Source: Apostichopus japonicus (lineage: Eukaryota; Echinodermata; Holothuroidea; Aspidochirotida; Stichopodidae). From it: a DNA stretch of 64,000 nt. The stretch's first letter is position 1. Each line of letters opens with the position of its first letter. Position numbers and translations under genes: made by a program. Below, one piece after another: positions 52,663 to 64,000 of the stretch. The DNA lies in contig NC_092565.1 of assembly GCF_037975245.1 (NCBI RefSeq), positions 20,124,999 through 20,188,998 on the forward strand, written 5' to 3'. The notes under the pieces are model-generated. The model ran no database searches, was not told the origin of the DNA, and saw only the letters and a program-made list of their open reading frames with translations.

Positions 52663-54344
52663 TCATCTACTATAGCAATTAACTTATCCATTATACATTT
52701 CAAAAGAGTGCAAAAGTGTCAGAAAGTGGTAACTTTTCTCTTTTTACCTTGTTATACATATTTTAACCAAGAACTCGGCCATTATTGCATATTGCCTGTC
52801 TTTCTGTTAACCCAAAGGCATAAAAGAGTGTCACTTCAGGAGGCAGCCTCTTCATGTGACAATACAGTCGCATCAAAACTCTACGGAATGTTGGAAAGCT
52901 CTTTTTCAATCAGCATGTTACCTGTTGATAACCCTAATGTACCACCAATGATTGTGTTTGAAATTTAACACAAAAGGGAACAGTAATTAAGATTGAAGGG
53001 TCAAGGAAGGGAAGGGGGTGGAAGGAGGGGAAAGAGTGAGGGAATGAGTGGTAAAGTTCATCTGTTAAAACAATTAGGTTATGACTTCCTTTAACACTTG
53101 ATTTGAAAAGAAGCAAAAAATGAGAAATGGACAACTTTGCAGGATTTTGACCTCAGAGAAATTTGAGGACAACAGGTCTGATGAAGGGATGTGACCCACT
53201 TACCCTTCTCCACCCACTCTCTTCCCCCACCATCTACTACCTGACCCCCAACACTCTCCCACCACAAAAAAATAATCAAACCACATGTATGTAATCCATT
53301 TTCTTTTTCAATCTTGGTATGAGATCAGACGAACGAACTTCAAGTAATGCTAGACTGATTCATGCCAACCTGTACGAAACATTAAACAATCTTGAAAATC
53401 CTTCCTTCCACAAACCATGTCATCTTAAAAATGTGTCATGTCATACTCTACCACCTGGACCAACCACCCCCAAAGGATCCTTGTATATCTAAATTCAAAC
53501 ACACTCAACCACCTGAACAACCAATCCCAGTTTCACCACCACCACTACCACCCCCACTCCCTCCCCCACACCCACCACCATCACCACCACTACTGTTTGT
53601 TGAGGACAAATATTACTGGTACACACAGCTTCTTTTTTTTATGCTCTCTCTCTCTCTTTCAAATCTCAACCTATTCAGTCTGACCAAAATAGCTCAGGGG
53701 CATAAGTTAGCAATCAGTGATTAGTCGACCCCAAGTCATTTGCAGCCGTTTGCACAGTATAGAATACCCTTAATCCGACTAATGCAGCCCTGCCAAGACA
53801 AGAATGACAGTCGGCTACAATGAAGCCAGGAAATATCAAATTATACTGATCAATTGACAGAGAGTAGCCTGCAAACATCGTCATATCTTGCTAGCTACCA
53901 TACATTAAACTGATGAAAAATCTCAAAATGCCTCAAGCTTGTTTAGTTTCTTTGTTCATTTTCTTTCAATTTTTCTCGTATCTTTAGAGAAATGGGTGAT
54001 TTCCTTTACTCTGCTGTTTACACTTCTGGCTGGGAGCCCCGAGCTATGTGTGTTATAAATTGTCACATCATATATATACTCTCAATGATGTTACCACAAG
54101 CAAAACAGGGTAAAAATAGCAGAAAAAAACATTAAAAAAATAAGGGGGTCTTCATATTAGCAATGTTCTGACAGTTATATGTACACAAAAAACAAGATTT
54201 TAAGTCATGGACAATTCCCAATTATTGGATTTGACTACTAATGATGTTAATTACACAACTCTCATTAGGTTATGAGGCTCTTAAGAGGCTCACAGAATTA
54301 ACTGAAAAGAGCAAAAGTACAACAAGTTCATGATAAGAGAAGAC

Positions 54345-54720
54345 CCCAGTACCACTAACCAATGCACATCAAGGTCACTGCAGTGTCATGATAAAACAAA
54401 GTATAGTCCTGCGGTACTTGAAGCCCCTAACCCCCCCCCCTCCCCCATAGTGTAATGTAGTATCTGTGTAGTATCTATAGATCTATAGATCTTATTACTA
54501 CTGACCAAGCACATCAAGGTCACTGTAGTGTCATTATAAAATAAAATATAGCCATGCAGTACTTGAAGCCCCTCCCCACCCCCACCCCTTAGTGTAATGT
54601 ACTATCTATCTTACCTATAGATCCTATTACTACTGACCAAGCACATCAAGGTCACTGCAGTGTCATGATAAAACAAAGTACAGCCATGCAGTATTTGAAC
54701 CCCCACCCTCCCCTCCTGTA
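54345..54720 (+). repeat. Tandem repeat, ~132-145-bp units, 2.7 copies
   Basis: GCACATCAAGGTCACTG recurs at about 54364, 54509 and 54641. Each occurrence is followed by GTGTCAT.ATAAAA, a variable C-rich run and TAGTGTAATGTA.TATCT. Copies differ by 5-10%. Confidence 0.85.
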
Positions 54721-57700
54721 GTATCATGTTAACAAGAAAACAAGGGGCCATATTACTAGAAAATCTGAGAATTGGGGGTATGCCCTGAACTACTTGGAGA
54801 TTATCTGGTGGGGTGGGGGAAGGGTTTAGACTGAAATCACTTATGAGTCATCTAGTGATGGGGTATGATGTGATCTTGTCTGGTGATTGGGTAATAGTAA
54901 TGCTTGAACCCATACAGAGACACTTTGGGTAATGGTAATGTAAGGTTTTGGTAATGGGTTAATATTAGAACTCCTTTGGAAACAATCTCGTTTTGGTGGG
55001 GCGGGGGGGGGGGGTGGGAGACTGGATGTAGGCAACAGTACATATAGGAAACACTTAAAAGCAAGTCAGATCAAAATTAATGATATTTACTTAAAGTGTT
55101 CAGAGTCATTTACAGAAATAAACATGGAAACTGGGAGAGAAACTTACTTCAAATGATGAAAACCCTTTTAAGCAGGTAACATCTGAGGATGCATGTTGAA
55201 CCTATTTAAAGGTTTGGGAATTTATGTCAGTTAATGAAGAGTTTGCATCAATCTTTTTTTTTTCATTGATTTGTTTTGGTTTAGGGTATACCTTTAATCA
55301 TCCCATAGTTTTCTTGCATTTTTTTCTTCAGTGTGTTCTCCTTTCACCTCAGGTTGCTAATTTATTCTTTGAATTTTTTATTTTTTTTCTTGTTAAAAAC
55401 CAAACAATATGTTAAATCCCACTGGTTATTTAATCAGATATTAATTAATATTTAATATTAATTGACTACCTGTGTCTGACTTTCTGTAATTAATTACTTA
55501 CTCTTATTAGAATACACATTTTAAAACAATATCCTATGGGACTATAAGTACGTTCCAGACCGCTAATTAAATATGAATATGAATGTTCTTGAATTTTTCA
55601 AGACTAATACTCTTTCTGTCCTTTTTTTCTTCTTACCCAAGTTAATATGAAGGTAATTTCAATTATTGCAATGACATTAGTATATAGCTGCAATATGACA
55701 AAGATATAACATTGTACATGATTAGAGGAAATACCTAAAATCAATTGTTGTAGTATTTATATTCAATTCCATTCCTAGAACTATAATTATTACCAATATT
55801 TTTTTATTATTAGTTACTTTGCATTTTTTTTACAACTCAGAAACCCCACCCAATACTTTAAAAACAGGACTGCTATCATGATGTCCATTCTTTCATTACA
55901 TCTGGCTTCCACTGAAGGTATTATCCCAGCTAGAACAATGTAATTATGCATCAATGTGAAAGACTTAGGAAGCAACCTATTCACTATTAAACAACCTTTT
56001 GAATCAGGTAAACACTTGCTAATCTACTCCATTTTGACAAAAAATTATTTGCCAACGTACTTTGGTATCATTAGCACGGTCATATAATTGAATAAAAGAG
56101 CTAGAAATAAGGCAACCTCACTTTTCTAACTCCCTGTTCCTCCCTCCCTCCCTCCCTCCTCCCACCCACCCCCGCCATCCCTATCCCACTCAGAATTCAC
56201 AGAAGGAGGCTTCATTTAGTGACACCACCTCACTGAAAAATGCAATAAGTACAGCTTTGCATACACTTCAGAAAACAATAGCAAGAGCAAAAAAAGAAGA
56301 GGCAAATAGGCAAACTTAAAAAGAAAGAGGAAGAGAGATGATAGCTTTTTGATGGATTTGTTTGACTTCCCTTGTGGGGGACGTTGTATCATTCTGATTG
56401 TTAAATTCAAAGTATTACTCTTATCCTAGATTTATTTGCACCTGACTGGAGACAGTGCCTTGGGAAGGATTGTTTTAATGTCAGTTCCGATCTGGATCCA
56501 CACCCTTCTGATTGATGCTGACAATTCCCTAGATTCTAAGAGCACATGCATCAAAATGAAGCTAGCCGACTGTATCATGATCATCATCACCATCATCCTT
56601 GACTGGGATATTATAAGAAAGAGGGGGGGGGATAAGGTCCGAGGGTCCGCCGCATCGATGCTCAATGACCCTCTCAGTTCAACATGATGACCTCATTTCA
56701 TTATGTAATGTTCTTGATATATATATTGCGCATAAAATATATACATATTCATGAGGGGTGTGTGTTTTGGGTATGTGATTTACTTCTTTTTCTCTTGTTT
56801 GTTCCATTTTGATAAAACTTTTTCCCTTTTCAAATGTTTTCAAATGTCAATAGGCGAAAAGGTAAATAGAAGAAATACTTACAGGTATCACAAATATCAC
56901 AAAAATCTAAAATGTGTCAATATGCTAGAAAATCTTTACAGAAATTTTTTGTGAAGTCATAATAATCATACCAGAGGACAGGATCTCTTTAGGCTAAGGG
57001 CAAAAACTGAACAAAATTATATAAAGCAGTGCTCACATTTGTTCTAGGTTGTAAACTTTGACCAAGTTCTGAAATATTCACATAGATATCCCTCAGATTA
57101 AATACAAGTTATCTGTGGTTACAGTGATTAATGCTAGAAAGTATACAAGAAAGGCCAAAATTGGTCACAAATAATTAAAATATTTTTTTCTTTTTACTGC
57201 CAATATCACACAGTTGTCTCTTCTGACCCTTCTTAATATTCGGGGGGAGGGAGGGGGGGGGGAATGGACGAGGGAAAGGGTCGGGATGGGAGAAGATGAG
57301 ACAATAACCAAAGTTTTATCTGTCTTTTACGGCCTCTATCAGAACAGTTCTAACTCACTAATTAAGGACATAATGGTCTCTTTGACCCTCCTCAGAAAAT
57401 TTCATCTATTTTAGAAAAAAATACCGATTTGGTTAAAACTACAAGTGGGTTGAACAATCAATGAGAAATCATAAATATTTAGATATTCATGATTACTTGT
57501 AAAATCGTGACTTGTAAAATAAAAAAATTCCAAAACTTAATAGACAACCTGGTGGCAAATTTAGCCGCAGTTCACAATCCGCTCTTCGTACTTTTGACTA
57601 AAGTCAACCAATGGTTTCCCAGAGCACAACTCATTTAAACCTATCTCGCTGTAGCTTACACAGACGCAATTGCCCCCAATTGAAACTTATACCCAGTCAA

Positions 57701-60700
57701 AATAATTTGGAACATTGAACACGATTGAGAATATTAAATTTAAAAATGCACTACAATCCACAAATGTTATGCAAAGTTCACACTTACAAAAAACAAGTTA
57801 AAATTGATGAAATAGAAGAGAATATTGTCATTGAGAGAAACTTTTCATCATCCTCTTTTTATTTATTTTTTATCTTTTATTATTTTTTGCTCTTTCTTTT
57901 CTTATCCACTTTTTTTTTATTTATTTTTTTTAATATTCTTTTGCTCTTTTATCAAAAATTCTTTATTTTCTTGTTTAAAGGTTTGCTATAAAAATTCAAA
58001 AAAAAAGACATTGATGGAAAGAAAGTTTACTTTGGAGACTTGGCTTCTGCAACGGCTCCCCGGTGACTGAATGATTGTGTTGCCGTAATGAAAACGAATC
58101 AGCTAACTTGCAGTTCAATAATTGTATTCCATACCGCTGGGACTGCTTGACACTTTACAGTATTCAAACTTGATTTTCCATTTACATAATTCTGAGGCTA
58201 AACTTACTATGATGAGGGAAAGATTGCATGTATTTTTAATAGGGTGCAGTTTTCTTCATATGTTTGTTTTGTTTTCTTCTGTTGTTTTCTTCTTTTTTTT
58301 TCCGGTTTCAGTAACTAGTCCTCAAATTTTCCAGAGATGGAAAAAAAAAGACTTCGTTCTAGGTTAGTGTCATGTAAAGAATAATATCTTTGTCACATTT
58401 TCCTCCTGATAGAAGATGGAAAATACTCAGCGAGTAGCTTTTATTAACCAAAAATTGCCCGCTTTTTGCTTAAATATTGGTTCTTGTTGACTGTTTACTT
58501 CCAACATTTTGGTACTGTTTGCTGTATCTTCCTAATATGTTTTGTTTAACTTGATAAAGGCTTTCAGTTTAGTCTACATTACTAAAGGTTCTTCCAGTCA
58601 ATCGGGGAGGGGGGAGGCTCTCCAACCACGCCTAAAGTCATATCCGTTCTATCTAGTTCCCTGAAACTTCCATGAAAGTTGCAGTTTACAATTGCAGATC
58701 ATTACTGCACCATTAGTTGATCACTTGTATTATAAATACAACTTCCGCTCGTTCGTTATGACTGAAGAGGAGATTTTTATTTTGAAACTTATTTTTTAAA
58801 GTTTCAAGTCAGGCTTTCTGTTTTCAGACCTAAACTTGTGTTTTTTTTTAATTGACATTTCGGCCAAACTGCATAAACTTTAAACCTTTAAACTAGTCAA
58901 TCACCCACCACATCTGTGTGCAATTAAGTTTGCCTTGCATACAGGCAGGTTGCATGAGAGCTTTACTTTGATTCAGAGATCTGTAAACACTATAGATCAC
59001 ATGTTTTACGACCGATTAAACAGCGCCCTCTGTCGGGCCCTGTTAAATAGCTGCTACTGTACGTGTACTTAAAATGCCGATATTACGGACTGGGTTAACT
59101 AGGAAGAGAAGAAAATAGCTAAACAGTTTGATCTCATCTAGAACATTTTAAAGATTTTTGAAAACCTCTTAATTTTCCATTAAGACTTTTATTTATTGCC
59201 ACAATGTGATGTTACTGTATATATATATTTATATATCACAAGTGCACTATTCACCACCCTTGCATACACCCCTAGCCAGTTATTTGGATTTTACAGTCAA
59301 ACCCCCCCCCCACACACTTCTAAAAAAAAATAAAAAAACACACTTATTGATAGAAATATATCACCTTCCTGAGCGACGACCATATAACCAAAGTTGCTAA
59401 TATTTTGAGAAAACAAAAGTTTTACTACACGATTCAAAGGAAGCCATCGACTGCTTACAATAAAAGTAAAGATATGATATACACATTATTGGTCAAAAAT
59501 TTCAGAAAATTTTAATCTTTCCATGCAGAAGCCACGGCTGCTGATATTCAAACAAATAGATCGTAACCACTTTTAGCTTAGTGATGCACAGAGAGTTGTA
59601 AAACTTGTTATTTTGTTTTCAATTTACTAGCTGGAATGTGGTCGTCATACCTAACCTTCAGTCGTACGCCTGTAAATTTACTCCACGTGTTCAATTAATT
59701 TTGCAACCGCTGAGAGAATTGATCCTCAAACATCTAATCATGCAGACAGTAGGAATTTCAATATTCCACTTCTTCAGTCATCAAAATCCTATTTAAAAGC
59801 CTATCCAACTAAGCCCAGAAATTTTATCCCCGACTAAATAATTTTGCATCCCTAATAGCAGTTTTATGTGACAGAAGAAAAGTGCTTGTATTGATTTTGT
59901 TCACCGAGAGCTATTTTGTCTCTTCTCGCTTCCCATTGCGAAGATCGGTGTATGCATGCTCTGAGCCATTACCGGATTGTAAAATGGTATAAAACTACCT
60001 TACCAAGTTGATACAACCATTTAGGTGAATAGTAACTGGGAAAAACTGAAGGGGGGAAAAAAAAAGCTTGGAAGATTCCAAAATTGGTTGGGCAGATGGC
60101 ATGGAGAGAGCTGATGATAAACCCAAATCTCAGAAGCATGAAAGGAAATCACTATGCTTGAATGCCCAGATAATTTTGGGCTTTGCAGCTAGCTGATCAG
60201 TAGAACAAATAATGCCTTCGAGCCAACGCACTCAAATTGTAAATATCTGTTTCGGTTCCGTGCCTCTCGGCAAAGCGTCAATAATTCAGATCCATTTCCA
60301 TGCATAAGATATGACTGGCACTGTCGTCAAATATTCATGCCAAGTAAGTTAGATTTGCTGCGAGTCCAAGCGGAACTTTTGAAATTAAAGCAAGACGGAT
60401 TTTTTCACAGCATTCCTGGGCACGGCGTACGACCGGTCTAAGCTTGTTACGGCTGTCAGTCGCAAAATAATGAAACGAATGAAGGAAATCAGGATTCGTT
60501 TAAAGAAATTGGAATTACGACAAATATGACCCGCATGCGGGGAGAAATCGTTGACGTTTTGACATGAGTTATGACGACCCTTCTCACCATGCTTGGAATG
60601 TTGCTATTGCAAAAAGTGTTGTATCTTACCAATATTATTAAACAGTGAGAAATGTATATGCAAATTACTGATCACTATGTATAGGAGTTTCTTTGTAGTA

Positions 60701-61806
60701 ATGGTAAACAAACAGTTCCTACCAATAAACTTATTATAAACTACTCTTTGTGCCTTATCAGTATAGCTGATAAAGTAACTTCAAAGTAAAGAGAGAAAAA
60801 AAAACTTCTCTTCAAAAGAAATTTGGAATTATGACACAATGACCAGCATGGAGAGGAATTTTTGATGTTTTGAGTTAGAAAAAGAGGAAAAAGAACTTCT
60901 CTTCACACAAATTACAAGTACTGAATGATTGTAAATTTTTGATTGTATACTTCCAAACTAAATATATGTCTTTTGCCCGACCAAAAACTATCATAAACTT
61001 TACTGAGCGGACAAGAAATTAGCAAATCTGGTTGGTGAATCTACGGATGATAGTCCGGTTTCGGTTGGAATTAAGTAGAGTTTAGTCAGACCTGGCTTAA
61101 ATATACAATCTGGAAAGATTACATGCTAAATTCAACTCTAGTTAGAGAAAAGAAATGCAGTTTTAAAAGTTCTAGCAGAAATACGAAAGAAAGCTACTAT
61201 GTTCAGGAAAAGCTAAAGATTCAGGTAACTTTTAAAAGGAAGTTTAATAAAAACGGACTCTTGAGATTATTCTTAAAGACAGCATGGAGTTGATGGTGGA
61301 GGAAGGTTGGGGTATGGGGGGGAGGGGAGGTAGGATTGAAAATGGCCCACTAAGTATTAGGGTCACTGTGGTGGCCATTATAAGGCTATTCTAGACTTCT
61401 TTAATATTTGGAGGTAATATTAGAGAACTTCCATGCTGAATGGATGAAGAAGGAAAGAAAGATGTCTCAAATAATACTAAAAAACATTAAGATTACATCT
61501 TCCATTTCATTCACTAACCTTCTCAACAATTTGTATGGTCTTCTCATGTACATCGAATGATGTCAGCATGAATTACAGAACATCTTGAATCGTCTACAAT
61601 GGTACTTTTATTAGTCTTTCGTATAAACCCTGACGAGTAACTATTGATCGTAACAAACTTCGTTCAATGATTCCAATGAAGCAAACTTGTAACTATTTTA
61701 ATCCCTTTCAAATACATTAATTGAACAGGGTTTCACTAACCAATCTTCGGTCACACGGATTATCTTCATATTTCCCAACACCCATCCATTTTTCTGCTTC
61801 CATTTT

Positions 61807-61911
61807 TCATCTTATCTTTTCCGCATCCTCTTTTCTTGAGAGCTCAGAGAGAGAAGGAGGGCATACTACAGCAAGGAGCAGCAGACCGACGACAGCCAAA
61901 GCTAGTTGCAT
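61807..61911 (-). CDS. Possible small secreted peptide or signal-peptide exon
   Basis: A 34-residue minus-strand ORF starts MQLALAVVGLLLLAVVC, a textbook hydrophobic signal sequence, followed by PPSLSELSRKEDAEKIR and TGA. An in-frame TGA lies three codons upstream, so this ATG is the real start of the frame. About 210 bases upstream on the same strand is TTTATATGAG, TATA-like, in a CpG-containing context. I cannot name a family, and the ORF may equally be chance or the first exon of a longer gene lying within the EBF intron on the same strand. Confidence 0.25.
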   Translation of the reverse strand: MQLALAVVGLLLLAVVCPPSLSELSRKEDAEKIR

Positions 61912-64000
61912 GATCAATCACACAGACTGTAGTAATCTCAACCGCTTGGTTGACGATTGAATCCTGCATCCCCAAAATCATCAATTTTTACCGTAATGCA
62001 TCAGTGAAGCAACAAACTGGAAATTGAGCAAACTAGCCAAGACGCGACTAGATACCGAGACTTGTAAAGGGAGCAAGAAGAGTCTAGGGGAGCGGGAGAT
62101 AGAGCGTTGCATAGGATCTCATATAAATATTGTAAGAAACATTACCGCAATGTACGCAGCAGCTAACACGTACTGCCGTGATACTTGTAGAAACGAGCAA
62201 GGATATTGCGGGACCACTTCGACTACGCAGTTACGGGTACCCAAAATGGCATCCTATGTCAATTGGGGTTTGGGTACCATGGATGACGGGACTGAATCCA
62301 TCTACTAGCTAACCACAAACCGACTATTAACATTATTGGTCAAAAAACAATCAAAACTGCAATCAGACTGTTTTGGGGCATTTTATCCTAACATTTTGGC
62401 CATAGAGGGATTTGAACTATTATCTCAACAATGAGTTTCTTAAGATCCAAATTTTGTATATGTGGTGATTCTTATCAGTGAATTTTAAAAAACTTCTCAT
62501 ACTGTATCTTGGTGGTAGCTACATTTGTGGGTTTCATTTCTTGCAATGCATGTCTCTTATTTCTTATGTTATTTCTTACTTTATTTAAGTATTTATTAAT
62601 ATATGTTCCTGTGATGGGTCCTGTTTGTCATGACAGTTATGATAATTATGTAAGCCAACATACACGTCGACTAATATACAATAGTTCTTCTTGGGTTTAC
62701 TGGTCTGAAAACATTCTTGTTGAAAAGACAAAGACATCCTTCCATCATGGTCAATATTCCTACCATTTACCTAATACTATGACCCATTTATTAAAACTTA
62801 ACCCATTGTGTTACAATTCCACATATTATCATACTAGATTTATTTCCACCTGACAATAAAAATGTATTTATCTGCCATACCCATGGCACATAAAGGGGCA
62901 ATCTTGTTTTGCAGGGGAAAATAATGTAAAATCATATAATGATACAGTCAGCACATTCAAACTATCCCCTGTGAGATCCGAAGCAGGATCAACAACTATA
63001 AATCGTATCATGTTTTTAGAAAACAGATTTTATACATTAAAAAATCCTTCAAACGTTAAATGTGACATATCCAACACCTATATGTCAAAAATATAAAATT
63101 GTGAAACTTTAGGAGCAAAGTTGTGTTTCTTCTTAATTTATTCATTTGCAAGTTACTATGCAGATGTAGGTTCAGTAAATAACAATGAATCTCTTCACAT
63201 AGTCTGATCAACTAAATTCTCCTTAACCACTGTCATTTATGAGTAATCACACTCTATGATAAATTTAATTTAGTTCTTTCCTTAACTACTTTTTGCTTAC
63301 ACTTCTTTTTACTTTTTCGTTTTTATTCTGAATCATTTTGTCCACGTCATGTGAGCATATGACTGACACAGTCATTAATTTTGCAGACCGATTAAATCTC
63401 TCTTTTTTTCCCCCTTCTGCTTGCTTGTTGCAACTATACCTTTCTTTCTTAATTTCAACCTAAATATAACCATCTCCTGTCCACATCCAAGGTAGCTCAT
63501 CTTAGAGGGATTTTTAACTTCCCCAAAAGAAAAAAAACAGGGAATCCCTTCAAGTTAATGACTTCTTTACCTATCATGAATACAGAAGAGAAAACAACAA
63601 ATGCCTCAGAAAACAAAAAAATAACCTGAGATATACATTTTAACTCTGTTACTGATCTTTCTTTCAAAAATGTAAAAAGCCGTAAGAAACCAACAAAACA
63701 GATTTGGAAAGCATTACCAGTATTTTATTATCCTCCTACTTTATCGCTGATTTACAACCGTCGTGATGAAAAGTGACTGTCACCATCCTTCATCGCAAGA
63801 CATGGTTTTCTCTTATTTCAACCTCGTGAAATTCTGAAAAAGAAATCCTTCTCAAAAAATTCAAGGGGATACATGCCCAAAAAAATATGACTGGAAATAA
63901 GGAAGGGCATGAAGAAAAAAAAAAAAATTGCTTGCCGTGAAGGAATTGTCGATTGAAAGCGATCAGGAGTAATGAAAATCTATGATTTCCTTGCAAAGCA

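Noticed and set aside
54345-54720. CRISPR-like repeat array
   Set aside because: Eukaryotic intron; the units are long contiguous tandem repeats without unique spacers.
62024-62308. 94-codon plus-strand ORF beginning near 62024
   Set aside because: No recognisable family, Cys/Thr-rich by chance composition and no splice context; the opposite strand gives a better promoter-like interpretation.

Overview
This window is animal nuclear DNA. It is AT-rich and intron-rich, with long introns, GT-AG splice junctions, many microsatellites and many poly-G/C runs. No tool was run: all exon edges come from reading splice signals and checking that codon phase continues across each junction. The single second helix of the COE/EBF helix-loop-helix region argues for a non-vertebrate. 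Overall protein similarity suggests an invertebrate deuterostome, perhaps an echinoderm such as a sea cucumber, but that placement is an inference.

Five protein genes can be supported. CLINT1 (epsinR, minus strand) has its first four coding exons at 836-6475 and runs off the left edge. MGMT (plus strand, 8162-11341) encodes the O6-alkylguanine repair methyltransferase and ends in two complete, phase-equivalent catalytic exons. MRPS26 (minus, 13540-16533) is complete in four exons. CCT7 (plus, 16985-32200) is complete in eleven exons, the first coding only Met-Met. COE/EBF (minus, 42377-52615) carries the C-terminal half of the transcription factor; its N-terminal DNA-binding exons lie beyond the right edge. 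MRPS26 and CCT7 are head to head, sharing a promoter region of under 0.5 kb. CLINT1 and MGMT are also head to head, about 1.7 kb apart. MGMT/MRPS26 and CCT7/EBF converge.

The most striking non-coding content is a set of three 221-nt paralogous units in CCT7 introns 7, 8 and 10. Each folds as an H/ACA RNA, ends in ACA plus three bases, and has two guide pockets that fit the two adjacent pseudouridine sites of the conserved 28S rRNA segment GUAACUAUGACUCUC. They are therefore U19/SNORA74 (yeast snR191) homologues hosted by a chaperonin gene. Copies 2 and 3 were duplicated with about 0.25 kb of flanking intron.

Other notable elements are two copies of a 272-286 bp terminal-inverted-repeat element with exact 9-bp target-site duplications and an internal telomere-like (CCCTAA)n tract; an ~0.8 kb inverted-repeat-bounded element downstream of MGMT carrying a tRNA-like fragment; a 26-bp perfect palindrome in a CLINT1 intron; a 33-bp hairpin in CCT7 intron 1; and several local tandem repeats. 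The 10-kb stretch between CCT7 and EBF and the >11-kb EBF intron hold no gene I can support beyond one possible small secreted peptide ORF.
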